DNA from: an uncultured Anaerovibrio sp.
Lineage (GTDB): Bacteria; Bacillota; Negativicutes; Selenomonadales; Selenomonadaceae
Direction of reading: 5' to 3'
Assembly (NCBI GenBank): GCA_934196075.1
Contig: CAKPVW010000001.1
Location: forward strand, 1-64,000
DNA length: 64,000 nucleotides
Below are positions 44,467 through 54,244 of this stretch, piece by piece. Under the pieces are notes generated by a model. That model made no database searches, was not told the DNA's origin, and saw only the letters and a program-made list of their open reading frames with translations. Within the stretch, counting starts at the first letter, position 1; the number at the start of each line of letters is the position of its first letter. Made by a program: the position numbers and the translations under genes.

Positions 44467-45210
44467 TTACTTATACTGCCAATGACAGGCGTGCTGCTCA
44501 ATCAAATCTATGGTGGTGAATAGTACCAGGCCGATTAGGCTTAATACCACAATGCCTGAATACATTTCCAGATAATTAACTCTCAACCAAGCATCCATAA
44601 TAAAATACCCCATGCCGTACCTGGTGCCAAAGGTTTCCGTAAAGAAAAGCACGGAAATGGCTGTGGCTAGGGCTACCCTGATAGCTGTAATAAACTTAGG
44701 CAGGGAAGCTGGCCAAAGCACCTCAAAGAAAATGTCCTTAAAACCTGCCCCCAGGGAATACAGGGGATATAATGTCTCACGAGGAATGGCCCTAATACCG
44801 TCCCGTACAGCCACCACCACCTGAAAAAGAATTATCAGGAAAATCATAATAATCTTAGAGGATTCTCCTACCCCAAAAAGCAGCATCAAAATAGGCAGCA
44901 GGGCAATTTTGGGAATAGGATAGGTTAAATAAACCAAGGGAGAGAGGAATCTGTCCCATTGAGGGAAATATCCCATGATTACCCCTAGCGGCAAGCCCAC
45001 CACCACTGCCAGCAAGAGGCCTGCAGCTATGCGCCACAGACTGTAGATGCTATGAATAGCAATATAATCCATAAAGATATCCGACATATTCTCCGCCACC
45101 AACAGAGGGCTGGGAATAATAGGCAGCTGAACAATTTCCGAGGCTATCCACCAGACAATAGTCAGAAACACTGCTGCCGCCAAATACCAGACGCTTACTG
45201 ATTTTCCCAT
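44467..45210 (-). CDS. ABC transporter permease (NitT/TauT type)
   Basis: 247 residues with six membrane segments and the inner-membrane-component EAA-like loop (YPLYSLGAGFKDIFFEVLWPASLPKFITAIRVALATAI). It resembles SsuC/TauC/ThiX. It overlaps the ATPase gene by 16 bases and is the last gene of the transporter unit. Confidence 0.9.
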   Translation of the reverse strand: MGKSVSVWYLAAAVFLTIVWWIASEIVQLPIIPSPLLVAENMSDIFMDYIAIHSIYSLWRIAAGLLLAVVVGLPLGVIMGYFPQWDRFLSPLVYLTYPIPKIALLPILMLLFGVGESSKIIMIFLIILFQVVVAVRDGIRAIPRETLYPLYSLGAGFKDIFFEVLWPASLPKFITAIRVALATAISVLFFTETFGTRYGMGYFIMDAWLRVNYLEMYSGIVVLSLIGLVLFTTIDLIEQHACHWQYK

Positions 45211-45962
45211 ATCTGATTCCAGTCCTTTTTTATTAGATTGCGAAGTTTCAGCCCCATTTCAAAAAACTCCTGCTTTTTCCTAATATCCTTGCCCCCAAAA
45301 AGTGGATTGTCAATAATCTGGCTAATGCCACCGGTATGAGCTGACAAAACCACAATTTTCTGCCCCAGATATAGCGCTTCCTCTACATAATGGGTAACAA
45401 AGATGGTGGAAACATTGAACTTCCACCAGAGATTCAGAAAAATATCCTGCATTTCCTCTCTGGTAATGGCATCCAGGGCGGAAAAAGGTTCATCCATCAG
45501 CAATACATCTGGCTGGAGAGCAAAAACTCTAGCCAAGGCCACTCTCTGCTGCTGTCCACCGCTAAGCTCTACTGGATAGCGATGCCCCAGCCCCTCTATG
45601 CCCAGTTGGCGCATCAATTGCTTGATAACATTCCTATCCAAAAGCTCCGGCGCATTTTTTATCTTCATGCCCAGGCGAATATTATCCACCACAGTTTTCC
45701 AAGGTAGCAGCCCATAGTTCTGAGGCATAAAGCCAATAGTCTGCCGACGGGGGTCAACTTCCTCCCCATTAATGTACACCTGACCTTCATACTCCGGAAT
45801 CAAGCCAGCAATACATTTCAACAGGGTGGATTTGCCACAGCCTGATGGGCCAATAACCGCACAGGTGCCACCATCGGGAATTTCCAAATTCACATTGGCG
45901 ATAGCGGTATACATATCGCTATCCGTTTTGTATTTTACCGATACATTTTCGACCTTAATCAT
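45195..45962 (-). CDS. ABC transporter ATP-binding protein (NitT/TauT type)
   Basis: 255 residues. Walker A GPSGCGKSTLLKC, Q-loop MPQNYGLLPW, signature ELSGGQQQRVALARVFA and Walker B VLLMDEPFSALDAI are intact, followed by the switch histidine in VTHYVEEAL. It is four bases after the binding-protein gene and overlaps the permease. Confidence 0.93.
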   Translation of the reverse strand: MIKVENVSVKYKTDSDMYTAIANVNLEIPDGGTCAVIGPSGCGKSTLLKCIAGLIPEYEGQVYINGEEVDPRRQTIGFMPQNYGLLPWKTVVDNIRLGMKIKNAPELLDRNVIKQLMRQLGIEGLGHRYPVELSGGQQQRVALARVFALQPDVLLMDEPFSALDAITREEMQDIFLNLWWKFNVSTIFVTHYVEEALYLGQKIVVLSAHTGGISQIIDNPLFGGKDIRKKQEFFEMGLKLRNLIKKDWNQIWENQ

Positions 45963-45966
45963 AAGC

Positions 45967-46908
45967 TTACTTATTCAAATCTACAACCAGCTCAGCATAG
46001 CTGTAATTGTTCTTAATCAAGCCCTTCTGCTGCATCCAATTCAAGCACTCGACAATATCCTTTTCCAGCGGCAAGCCTGCTTCACGGTATTTAGGAAGTT
46101 TCAGAGCTGTTTTAGCTGCTGCTGGAAAACCGCTCTTTTCAATTACCAAATCCATATATTCATCCTGTGGATGCTCATTGAGATATTGCGCAGCCTTATT
46201 ATACGCACTATAAAACGCCTGCAGCTCAGCCTTCTTTTCATCAACAGCCTTGGCAGTAAACATCATTACCCCAGGATTAATCCCCATAGCTTCAGAATCA
46301 GTAATGAAATGACAGCCACTGGCTATAGCAATGGAGCCCATAGGCTCAGGCAGGGTAGCTGCTGCCAGCTTGCCATTCTGCAGCATCTCCAAACGAGTAG
46401 GAATCTGAGGAATTACCACCTTGTTAATGCTATCCTCTGGCATATTCTGGCCAGCAGTAATTCTATCAGTTACATATTCAATAATTGTATTCTTTGATAC
46501 TGCCACATCCTTACCAGCTAAATCCTGAGGCTTCTGAGCGCCTTCATCCTTGCCAGCAATCAATTTGTAGGTACCATCAGTATAGGAAGTAACTTTTACA
46601 TCAAAGCCTCCGGATTTGGCAAAGGCTACAGCCAGCATATCAGAAATAGCTCCATCTAAATTGCCACTCTGAAGAGCAGCATCTCTATCCATGGCGCTCT
46701 TAAATTTCTGAATATCCACCTTCAGACCTTCTTCAGCAAAATAACCCTTTTCCTGGGCAATGATAATCGGCACAGAATCAATATCGGGCATAACGCCGAT
46801 GGAAACTTCCTGTAGTTCCTTTTTTTCATGAGATGTTTGATTGCCGCAGCCTGCCAAAGCACCAATAGCCAACAGCATCGCCATAACCATTACTAAATAC
46901 TTCTTCAT
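45967..46908 (-). CDS. ABC transporter substrate-binding lipoprotein (NMT1/THI5-like)
   Basis: 313 residues. Signal peptide with lipobox ALAGC (Cys near residue 21). The mature part has the NitT/TauT fold signatures IGVMPDIDSVPIIIAQEKGYFAEEGL and AALQSGNLDGAISDMLAVAF. Relatives bind nitrate, taurine, sulfonates, riboflavin or the thiamine precursor HMP; nothing in the sequence decides, and no TPP or FMN riboswitch is seen upstream. AGGAGG precedes the ATG. It starts 54 bases after the unrecognised membrane protein at 46963. Confidence 0.88.
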   Translation of the reverse strand: MKKYLVMVMAMLLAIGALAGCGNQTSHEKKELQEVSIGVMPDIDSVPIIIAQEKGYFAEEGLKVDIQKFKSAMDRDAALQSGNLDGAISDMLAVAFAKSGGFDVKVTSYTDGTYKLIAGKDEGAQKPQDLAGKDVAVSKNTIIEYVTDRITAGQNMPEDSINKVVIPQIPTRLEMLQNGKLAAATLPEPMGSIAIASGCHFITDSEAMGINPGVMMFTAKAVDEKKAELQAFYSAYNKAAQYLNEHPQDEYMDLVIEKSGFPAAAKTALKLPKYREAGLPLEKDIVECLNWMQQKGLIKNNYSYAELVVDLNK

Positions 46909-46962
46909 CTAAAAACTTCCTCCTTGCAGCATAGCTTATTATTCCCTAGTTCAGCCAAAGCC

Positions 46963-47826
46963 CTATTTTGCCAATAGTCCCTTAAAGGATTCCAACCCCA
47001 GAGAAGCATAATAAAGCAGGCTATCCACAAGATCCTTATTCTCATTATAGGCCCTGGTAACATCATCCTTGACAGACTGAGCCTGTTGACGAACAGAATC
47101 CAAATTGTCCATTTGCGCATTTACCTCATCAATGGCTGCGCTGGCAGCCTGTACTGACTGATTCAGCTCCTCCAGCTTCTGCTGAGCCTGGCTGGCCTTG
47201 GCATCTGTCTCCGCAGCATCCTTTTTCTGCTTGCCTGCGTCTCCGGTAATTTTGTCTATAACCTTGCCGGCAGCAGATTTATCCTGAGTTGTCTTGCTTT
47301 GCTGTTCCTGTTGTCCCTTTAGCTTATCTGCCAAAGACTGAGCTTCCTTCTGCTGAGCCAGCAATTGTTGGTATTTTTCCTCCAAATCAGTTTTTTGCTG
47401 TTGGAGAGTTTTTTTCTGACTTTCAGCATCCCTTAACTGACGGGAGGCCTGTTGCTGTTGATTGTCCAAAGCATCCTTTTTGGCCTGCTGCTCACTCATA
47501 TAACCAGAAAGTGCTGCGCCCAAAAAAGCAGCCAATACAAAACCAATTGCTAGTAAAGCAGCCATTTTCTTTTTTCCCTGAGAACCAGTGCTTTCTTCAG
47601 GCTCTTCTGGGGGATTATTGTAAGGTTGATTATTATATGGCGGAACATTACCGTATCTCTCTCCCCTTTCAGCATATTCCTGCTGAGGTGGGTTGACAAT
47701 CTTTACTGGTTCCAGCTCTCGCACCTTCTTGGTATTCAACAACTGAGTCCGCTGATCCTCCATATCAGGACTAATCCGAGGCAAGGGTTGAGTATGCTCG
47801 AGATTATTTGTTTTTTCATCATTCAT
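46963..47826 (-). CDS. Unrecognised membrane-anchored coiled-coil protein
   Basis: 287 residues. About 86 cytoplasmic residues (polar, then NNQPYNNPPEEPEE low complexity), one membrane segment at about 88-110 (MAALLAIGFVLAAFLGAALSG), then a long Gln/Lys/Ala-rich coiled coil (about 115-260) that would lie outside the membrane, and a short hydrophobic end (YYASLGLESFKGLLAK). No enzymatic motif is seen. It starts 12 bases after the preceding membrane protein, so both are co-transcribed, probably from the mnmA promoter. Confidence 0.75.
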   Translation of the reverse strand: MNDEKTNNLEHTQPLPRISPDMEDQRTQLLNTKKVRELEPVKIVNPPQQEYAERGERYGNVPPYNNQPYNNPPEEPEESTGSQGKKKMAALLAIGFVLAAFLGAALSGYMSEQQAKKDALDNQQQQASRQLRDAESQKKTLQQQKTDLEEKYQQLLAQQKEAQSLADKLKGQQEQQSKTTQDKSAAGKVIDKITGDAGKQKKDAAETDAKASQAQQKLEELNQSVQAASAAIDEVNAQMDNLDSVRQQAQSVKDDVTRAYNENKDLVDSLLYYASLGLESFKGLLAK

Positions 47827-47838
47827 ATATTTACTTCC

Positions 47839-48891
47839 TTATTGTACATGAGCATTCACCTGCTTAGTAAGCAGTTCTGCTTCCTTCTCCAAAGTTCTAG
47901 CTATTTTCATACTATTATCCGAAACCCTTATGGTAGCCGCCTTCTTGTCATCCATCCATTTGGCATAATTCATAGCTGCCTCAATACGGGCATCACAAAT
48001 CTTTAGTCTAAGGCGATGGAGACTGCCTGCTGCATCCGGCACGGACATTTCCTCAAGTTCTGCCTTACGGCTCTGCCAATCTGCTATCTGCTCCTCTGTA
48101 AGCTTCTTTATCTGGCTGCGTACACTATCATTCCCTAGAGATCCTCCTGCCAAAATCTCAGTAATTTTTTGCTGGCTCTCGACTATATAGGCATCATGCT
48201 GTGCCATAAGCTGGGCAGACTCCTCTAGATATACCTTAACCTGCTTCTGACGAATATCCTGCAGTGTTTCGACAAAATTCTTGAAATTAACAATCTCATA
48301 GACCTGCCATAGACCATCTGGCTGCTGATAAAGCTCCACATCCAAAACAAATTCCTCCTGGGAGTCTGTCTGCAATACCCGAACCTTGGCCAAGGCAGTT
48401 CCTTCCTCCTTATCCACAGCCATAGAATCCAGCTTGAGGAATTGAATTGAGGGCAAACCAATGCGATTGACGATCATATCGGCATCTACCAAGCCATTGG
48501 CGGTATTGTCATTATTTTCTTTGCTAGTCCAAGCCCCATATTCCACATAATTCATAACAGCAGTTCTCAAACTGGTTACCACAGGAGTTTTGAACATTCT
48601 GCTAAGATTGCTAACCGCCTCTCTGGTATCACCTGTAGCCGGCACCATGGCTTGAATAAGTCCCTCCAGCATATCATCACTGGCCGTATCTAACAAATGA
48701 TCCACAGCTACATATTTTTCCAATTTGGACTTATCGTGTTTTTCAATGGCCTCCTGAACCATTTTCAGCGTATATTCTGGCGTTTCTGTATAAATTTCCA
48801 CATACCAATAACCACCAGCCCCAGCCAGCAACACCAGTACCACAATTAACGCCATAAGCCGTTTTTTTATTGATTGCATAAATCCGTTCAT
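47839..48891 (-). CDS. Unrecognised membrane-anchored protein
   Basis: 350 residues from ATG 48891, with AGGGTG six bases upstream. A single N-terminal membrane segment (about 11-30, LMALIVVLVLLAGAGGYWYV) is followed by an extracytoplasmic region. It begins TPEYTLKMVQEAIEKHDKSK, a start like DUF2939-type or NTF2-like domains, and its last 110 residues are helical (VKVYLEESAQLMAQHDAYIV...). It has no lipobox. It lies between mnmA (31-base gap) and the coiled-coil membrane protein; the two may form an envelope complex, which is inference. Confidence 0.72.
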   Translation of the reverse strand: MNGFMQSIKKRLMALIVVLVLLAGAGGYWYVEIYTETPEYTLKMVQEAIEKHDKSKLEKYVAVDHLLDTASDDMLEGLIQAMVPATGDTREAVSNLSRMFKTPVVTSLRTAVMNYVEYGAWTSKENNDNTANGLVDADMIVNRIGLPSIQFLKLDSMAVDKEEGTALAKVRVLQTDSQEEFVLDVELYQQPDGLWQVYEIVNFKNFVETLQDIRQKQVKVYLEESAQLMAQHDAYIVESQQKITEILAGGSLGNDSVRSQIKKLTEEQIADWQSRKAELEEMSVPDAAGSLHRLRLKICDARIEAAMNYAKWMDDKKAATIRVSDNSMKIARTLEKEAELLTKQVNAHVQ

Positions 48892-48922
48892 CACAATCAC
48901 CCTTCACCTTCAGAGCTGAATC

Positions 48923-49972
48923 CTAAAAACCACCTTCTATGATGCCGCCTCCCAACACTCGTTGACCTACATAAAAAACTGCCGACTGACCAGGAGTAAT
49001 AGCTCTGGCTGGTTCTCTGAATTCTACTCTCACTCTCCCATTATCCTGTGGATAAAGCACAGCTGATGTTTCCTTGGCACCATAACGAATCTTTACCTTT
49101 GCTTTCATAGGCTCTCGCAAATTGTCTATGGCTACCCAGTTTAATGCATCTGCCACCAAACCATTGGCAAAAACCTGCTTATTATTACCTACAATCACCT
49201 GATTGCGAGCTGCATCCAAAGCTATAACATAGAGAGGCTGTTCTGCGGCAATGCCCAGCCCCTTCCGTTGACCGACTGTATAAAATGCAATTCCCTGATG
49301 CTGACCTAGAACATTACCTTCCGTATCTACAATATCTCCTGTTCTTTGCAATTCTGGTCGGTGGGCCAGCAGATATTCCTTGTAATCATCAGGAACAAAG
49401 CAAATTTCCTGACTCTCTGGCTTATTGGCCACCGGCAAATTACGGGCAGCAGCCTCCCGACGAGTATCTGTTTTTACCCAGCCGCCCAAGGGAGTCATCA
49501 CATGAGCTAGTTGCTCCTGGCTCAAACGATAAAGTGCATAAGCCTGATCCTTATGATCATCAGAACCCTTACAAATATCATATCTGCCTGTTTCCTGATT
49601 ATAAACAACCTGAGCATAATGTCCAGTAGCAAGGTAATCACATCCCAATTCCAATGCCTTGCCTATCAACCCTCCAAATTTTACATTGGGATTGCAGGCA
49701 ACACAGGGATTAGGAGTTCTACCTCTAGCATATTCCTCAAAAAAATAATCTATAACCTTCTGCTGAAACAGCTGGCGAAAATTAGCCACATAATGAGGTA
49801 TTTCCAAAAAATCCGCCACTATTTTGGCATCCTGAACAGCTCCTGCCGAACAGTCGCTTAGCTCCATGGTAATACCTACTACCTCATGGCCCTGTTCCTT
49901 CAGCAAGGCTGCTGTCAAAGAACTATCTACACCACCGCTCATGGCCACAGCAATCTTTTTTTTCTCCATATT
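48923..49972 (-). CDS. mnmA: tRNA 2-thiouridylase MnmA
   Basis: Thiolates U34 of Lys, Glu and Gln tRNAs. 349 residues from ATG 49972, with AGAGG upstream. PP-loop AMSGGVDSSL, first catalytic cysteine in RTPNPCVACNPNVKFG, second in ESQEICFVPDD, and DHKDQAYALYRLSQEQL for tRNA binding. No cysteine desulfurase is next to it. Strong promoter at 50007-50035. Confidence 0.96.
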   Translation of the reverse strand, partial: NMEKKKIAVAMSGGVDSSLTAALLKEQGHEVVGITMELSDCSAGAVQDAKIVADFLEIPHYVANFRQLFQQKVIDYFFEEYARGRTPNPCVACNPNVKFGGLIGKALELGCDYLATGHYAQVVYNQETGRYDICKGSDDHKDQAYALYRLSQEQLAHVMTPLGGWVKTDTRREAAARNLPVANKPESQEICFVPDDYKEYLLAHRPELQRTGDIVDTEGNVLGQHQGIAFYTVGQRKGLGIAAEQPLYVIALDAARNQVIVGNNKQVFANGLVADALNWVAIDNLREPMKAKVKIRYGAKETSAVLYPQDNGRVRVEFREPARAITPGQSAVFYVGQRVLGGGIIEGGF

Positions 49973-50006
49973 CTTACCTCTGTTCATATATATGTATTCA
50001 ATTTAC

Positions 50007-50035
50007 ATTATACTATCAAAACAAATAATCGTCAA
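50007..50035 (-). promoter_or_regulatory. Promoter of mnmA and probably of downstream membrane-protein genes
   Basis: Minus-strand TTGACG (50030-50035), 17-base spacer, TATAAT (50007-50012). Confidence 0.75.
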
Positions 50036-50072
50036 AAATCCCATATAAATTTACAAAAAACATACAAAAGCA

Positions 50073-50104
50073 ATAAAAAAGGCATCCTTTTTTCTAGAAT
50101 GCCT
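50073..50104 (-). terminator. Terminator after ruvX
   Basis: Minus-strand stem AGGCAT / ATGCCT with flanking A/T pairs, followed by TTTTTTATTG. It separates ruvX from the mnmA promoter. Confidence 0.6.
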
Positions 50105-50188
50105 AATTTTTTGCATATCAACTCCAGCGCTAAAAAGAAAAATTCTCAGCAACCCAAATATTTTTAGATATACCAATATGCTATTGTG

Positions 50189-50611
50189 TTACAGCTGAGG
50201 ATGACTATCCAGCCAACCTTGAAGAATAAATACCGCTGCCATTTTATCCACAACTTTTTTTCTCTTTTTGCGGCTCATATCTGCTTCAATCAAGGAACGA
50301 GTAGCAGCTACTGTGGACAGACGTTCATCCCAAAAAATAATCTTAGCTTCCGGCTCTACCTTTTGAATCTCTTGGCAAAACTCCTTGACAAATTCACAGC
50401 GAGGCCCCTCTGTACCATTCATATTTCTTGGATAGCCAGATACCAAAATTTTGGTTTCGTACATGGCCATCAGCTCCTGCAGACGCTGTAAATCCGCCTC
50501 TATCGTACTGCGCCGGATAGTCTCTACCCCCTGCGCTGTCATGCCCAACAGATCACTAACGGCAATACCAATGGTTCTATCGCCTATATCCAGGCCCAAT
50601 GCTCTCTCCAT
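50189..50611 (-). CDS. ruvX: YqgF/RuvX-family RNase H-like nuclease
   Basis: 140-residue putative Holliday-junction resolvase or pre-16S rRNA nuclease. RNase H-fold motifs: [17 protein letters not shown], the [17 protein letters not shown] with the catalytic Asp/Glu, and the end [18 protein letters not shown]. Its ATG overlaps the ireB stop. The alaS-ireB-ruvX order of Firmicutes is only partly present here (no alaS). Confidence 0.93.
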   Translation of the reverse strand: MERALGLDIGDRTIGIAVSDLLGMTAQGVETIRRSTIEADLQRLQELMAMYETKILVSGYPRNMNGTEGPRCEFVKEFCQEIQKVEPEAKIIFWDERLSTVAATRSLIEADMSRKKRKKVVDKMAAVFILQGWLDSHPQL

Positions 50612-50859
50612 TAGTGTTTCTCCAAATAGGAACGAATCAGTTCCTCCAAAATTTCATCCCGCTCCAAGCTGCGAATTTTCTTGCGGGCATCCTCAAAGCT
50701 AGTCACATAAGTAGGATCTCCGCTAAGCAGATAGCCTACCAGCTGATTAATAGGGTTATACCCTTTCTTTTCCATAGATGTGCAGGTACTGCGAATAATA
50801 TTCTCAGCCTTGCTTTCATCTGTCCCAAATCGGAACATCATTGTTTCCTCGCTAACCAT
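50611..50859 (-). CDS. ireB: IreB-family regulatory protein (UPF0297)
   Basis: 82 residues from ATG 50859, with AGGTGAG upstream. Conserved [38 protein letters not shown] and [14 protein letters not shown]. In Enterococcus IreB is a phosphorylation target of the IreK kinase that affects cephalosporin resistance. A protein starting at the later ATG (MMFRF...) is also possible. A TATAAT (about 50915-50920) lies upstream. Confidence 0.92.
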   Translation of the reverse strand: MVSEETMMFRFGTDESKAENIIRSTCTSMEKKGYNPINQLVGYLLSGDPTYVTSFEDARKKIRSLERDEILEELIRSYLEKH

Positions 50860-50969
50860 AGCCATCTCACCTTTCTTATCTCACACTTAGCCTTAATATT
50901 ATATTAACAGAAGTTTATGAAAATTGACAGAAATTTTTAGCCAATAGCACAAAAAGCAAGAAAATTCTA

Positions 50970-51005
50970 AACAAAATGCCCTGCCGACAATAGCGACAGA
51001 GCATT
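50970..51005 (-). terminator. Terminator after aspS
   Basis: Minus-strand stem AATGCTCTG / CAGGGCATT (one G-T type pair), then TTTGTTT. Confidence 0.55.
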
Positions 51006-51024
51006 CCTTTAGCAGAAAAGGAAA

Positions 51025-52830
51025 TTATTCCTTTTCTTCTTTATTTTTTTTCTTTACATGAGTACGGATGGACAGCTCCCGCAGCTGCTTCTCATCAACT
51101 TCAGAAGGTGCCTGAGACATAACATCAGATGCACTCTGAGTCTTAGGGAAGGCAATAACATCACGGATAGATTTTCTCTTCGCCATCAACATAATCAAGC
51201 GATCCAAGCCAAAGGCCAAACCGCCATGAGGTGGAGCACCATATTTGAAGGCATCCAGCATGAAGCCGAATTTGCTCTGAGCAGCCTCTGGGGTAAGACC
51301 GATGGCCTCAAATACCTTCTCCTGTACATCATTCTGATAGATACGGAGAGATCCGCCGCCTACTTCTACGCCATTAAGAACCATATCATAAGCAATAGCC
51401 TTTACCTTGCCAGGATCAGTGGTAAGATACTGCATATCCTCCTCACGTGGTGCAGTAAATGGATGATGCATAGCCTTCCAGCGCTTATCCTCCTCGCTGT
51501 ACTCAAACATTGGGAAGTCAACAACCCACAGGAAGCACAGCTTATCTGGATCTATCAAGCCACGACGACGTCCCATCTCCAGACGAAGCTCGCCCAGTGC
51601 CTGAGCAACAACCAATGGCTTATCAGCAATAACCAGCAGCAAGTCACCAGTCTTGGCGCCAGTAGCCTGCTTGATATTCTCAAATGTCTCATCAGAATAG
51701 AACTTCTTGAATGGAGACTTGATGCCCTCCTCAGTGTACTGAATCCAGGCCAGTCCCTTAGCGCCATAGCCCTGTACGTACTGAACCAGACCATCCAGCT
51801 CACGGCGAGGAATATTAGCATAACCTTCTACGTTAATAACCTTAACCTGGCCGCCATTTTCCAGAACAGACTTGAATACCTTGAAATCAGAACCCTTAAC
51901 ATGCTCAGAAATATCCATCAGCTCCATGCCGAAACGCAAATCTGGCTTATCGGAGCCGTAGCGCTCCATAGCCTCATCCCAGGTCATACGCAGGAACTTG
52001 GCAGGAATCTCTCTATCCAGAGCTTTCTGGAAAATCTCACCCATCATACCTTCCATCATGGTAAGAATGGTTTCCTGATCTACGAAGGACATTTCAATGT
52101 CCAGCTGAGTAAACTCTGGCTGACGATCAGCACGAAGATCCTCATCACGGAAGCAGCGTACAATCTGGAAATACTTCTCCATACCAGAAATCATCAGAAT
52201 CTGTTTGTAAATCTGAGGAGACTGTGGCAAAGCATAGAACTCGCCAGGATTCAAACGGCTTGGTACCAGGAAGTCACGAGCCCCCTCTGGGGTGGACTTG
52301 CACAGCATAGGAGTCTCAATCTCCAAGAAACCATTGCGATCAAAATAATCCCGCATAATCTTGGTAACGCGATGACGCAGCATGAGATTTCTCTGCATTT
52401 CTGGACGACGCAGATCCAGATAACGATACTTCAGACGAAGCATCTCATCAACCTCGATACCATCCTGAATATAGAATGGAGGGGTCTTGGCAGAGTTGAG
52501 AATACGCAGCTCCTCTACCACAATCTCAATCATACCAGTTTCCATATTAGGATTTACAGTTTCCTGAGAACGTGCTCTTACATTACCACGAACAGCTACT
52601 ACAAATTCATTACGAATGGTTTCAGCCTTGTGGAAGGCCTCCTCACCAATAGCTGCCTCGTCAATAACAACCTGAACCAAGCCGGAGCGGTCACGGAGAT
52701 CTACGAAAATCAATCCACCGTGATCACGACGACGGGAAACCCAGCCGCACAGAACGACCTCACTGCCTACATGGTCAGCTCTCAGCTCACCGCAATGATG
52801 GGAACGCTTCAAACCTTCTAAAGTATCCAT
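51025..52830 (-). CDS. aspS: Aspartyl-tRNA synthetase
   Basis: Class II synthetase of the bacterial type, 601 residues. OB-fold anticodon domain at the N-terminus (GWVSRRRDHGGLIFVDLRDR), motif 2 FRDEDLRADRQPEFTQLDIEMSF, bacterial insertion domain in the middle and motif 3 GLAFGLDRLIMLM. Whether it is discriminating or also charges tRNA(Asn) cannot be settled from this reading. GAGGTG precedes the ATG; a promoter lies at 52881-52910. No T-box leader is seen. Confidence 0.97.
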   Translation of the reverse strand: MDTLEGLKRSHHCGELRADHVGSEVVLCGWVSRRRDHGGLIFVDLRDRSGLVQVVIDEAAIGEEAFHKAETIRNEFVVAVRGNVRARSQETVNPNMETGMIEIVVEELRILNSAKTPPFYIQDGIEVDEMLRLKYRYLDLRRPEMQRNLMLRHRVTKIMRDYFDRNGFLEIETPMLCKSTPEGARDFLVPSRLNPGEFYALPQSPQIYKQILMISGMEKYFQIVRCFRDEDLRADRQPEFTQLDIEMSFVDQETILTMMEGMMGEIFQKALDREIPAKFLRMTWDEAMERYGSDKPDLRFGMELMDISEHVKGSDFKVFKSVLENGGQVKVINVEGYANIPRRELDGLVQYVQGYGAKGLAWIQYTEEGIKSPFKKFYSDETFENIKQATGAKTGDLLLVIADKPLVVAQALGELRLEMGRRRGLIDPDKLCFLWVVDFPMFEYSEEDKRWKAMHHPFTAPREEDMQYLTTDPGKVKAIAYDMVLNGVEVGGGSLRIYQNDVQEKVFEAIGLTPEAAQSKFGFMLDAFKYGAPPHGGLAFGLDRLIMLMAKRKSIRDVIAFPKTQSASDVMSQAPSEVDEKQLRELSIRTHVKKKNKEEKE

Positions 52831-52880
52831 CTAACTTATTCACCTCATAAAGAAATAATCTTCAAAAAATCGCAACTATT

Positions 52881-52910
52881 ATTATAGCAAATCTAACCAG
52901 TCTATTACAA
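52881..52910 (-). promoter_or_regulatory. Promoter of aspS
   Basis: Minus-strand TTGTAA (52905-52910), 18-base spacer, TATAAT (52881-52886). Confidence 0.6.
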
Positions 52911-52955
52911 GACATTTATAGCAAAAATGCCAAAGCCAATAGACATCCTGCTTCA

Positions 52956-54209
52956 TTAGGCCTTAATCTTCTCTGCCACCTGATCCATAGGCACCTTGTC
53001 CTGAGAGCTGTCTTCCATGCTGCGGAGCATAACCACACCCTCAGCGATTTCATCCTCACCAAGAATAACACTATAGCGTGCCCCCAGCTTGTTAGCCTGC
53101 TTCATCTGGGCCTTCATACTGCGGCCGGCAAAATCCATAGCAGCAGACAAGCCCTGCTGACGCAAGCTATTCAACAGCTTGAAGCCCTCAGCCTGCGCAG
53201 CCTCACCTAAAGCTACCACATAAGCATCTACAGAGCGGTTCTTTTTTGGCAGAAGATTCTGGCTTTCCAAGGCCAGCAGCAAGCGCTCCAAACCAGTAGC
53301 AAACCCCACTGCAGGAGTAGGATTACCACCCATTTCCTCAATCAGTCCATCATAGCGGCCGCCACCAGCTACAGCACTTTGGGCACCCAATGGAGGATAT
53401 TTTATTTCAAAGGCAGTCTTGGTGTAGTAGTCCAAGCCTCTTACCAGTCTAGGATCATGGTTAAAGCTGATACCCGCACTGGACAAAAGCTCCTTCAACT
53501 TGGCAAAATGATCTGCACATTCCTCACAAAGACAATCCGTAATCTTTGGTGCATCTGCCATGTACGGCTTGTCACTGTCCTTTTTGCAGTCCAAAATCCG
53601 CAAAGGACTTCTCTCAAAGCGGCTGCGGCAGTCCTCGCACAAATCATCCAGCTTGTCCCGGAAAAAATCCTGCAACATAGTTCTATATTTACTGCGGCAC
53701 TTTGGACAGCCTACAGAATTAATGGACAACTCCAAATCCTTTAACCCTAGACCTTCCAGTAAATTCATAGCCAACAGGATAACCTCAGCATCTACAGCTG
53801 GATTTGCTTCGCCAAGGGCCTCCACGCCAAATTGATGGAACTCCCGCATACGTCCAGCCTGAGGACGGTCATAGCGGAACATGGAACCAATATAAAACAG
53901 CTTCACCAGATTGGACTGAGCATAAAGCTTGTTCTGCAAATAGGCACGTACCGCAGAAGCTGTATTTTCCGGACGCAGGGTTATGCTTCTCTCACCTCTA
54001 TCAGTAAAGGTATACATTTCCTTGTCTACTACATCAGTTCCCTCGCCAATACCACGCTGAAACAGCTCTGTATGCTCAAAAATAGGGGTGCGAATCTCGC
54101 TATAGCCAAAACGACGGCACAGCTCCCGAATCTCTCCCTCCACATAATTCCAATCGCCTACTGTATCAGGCAGTATATCCTTGGTTCCGCGAGGTGCATT
54201 TGTCAACAT
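52956..54209 (-). CDS. hisS: Histidyl-tRNA synthetase
   Basis: Class II synthetase, 417 residues. N-terminal APRGTKDILP, motif 2 MFRYDRPQAGRMREFHQFGVE, histidine-specific LVRGLDYYTKTAFE, and motif 3 AVGFATGLERLLLAL, then the anticodon domain. Two CxxC pairs (CPKC, CEDC) sit in the insertion near residues 175-200. AGGAGG precedes the ATG. It lies 35 bases after hemZ. Confidence 0.97.
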   Translation of the reverse strand: MLTNAPRGTKDILPDTVGDWNYVEGEIRELCRRFGYSEIRTPIFEHTELFQRGIGEGTDVVDKEMYTFTDRGERSITLRPENTASAVRAYLQNKLYAQSNLVKLFYIGSMFRYDRPQAGRMREFHQFGVEALGEANPAVDAEVILLAMNLLEGLGLKDLELSINSVGCPKCRSKYRTMLQDFFRDKLDDLCEDCRSRFERSPLRILDCKKDSDKPYMADAPKITDCLCEECADHFAKLKELLSSAGISFNHDPRLVRGLDYYTKTAFEIKYPPLGAQSAVAGGGRYDGLIEEMGGNPTPAVGFATGLERLLLALESQNLLPKKNRSVDAYVVALGEAAQAEGFKLLNSLRQQGLSAAMDFAGRSMKAQMKQANKLGARYSVILGEDEIAEGVVMLRSMEDSSQDKVPMDQVAEKIKA

Positions 54210-54244
54210 TCCTCAAATTCCTCCTATATCTATCTCAATATATT

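Noticed and set aside
51058..52821. 587-residue plus-strand reading frame
   Set aside because: Antisense shadow of aspS.
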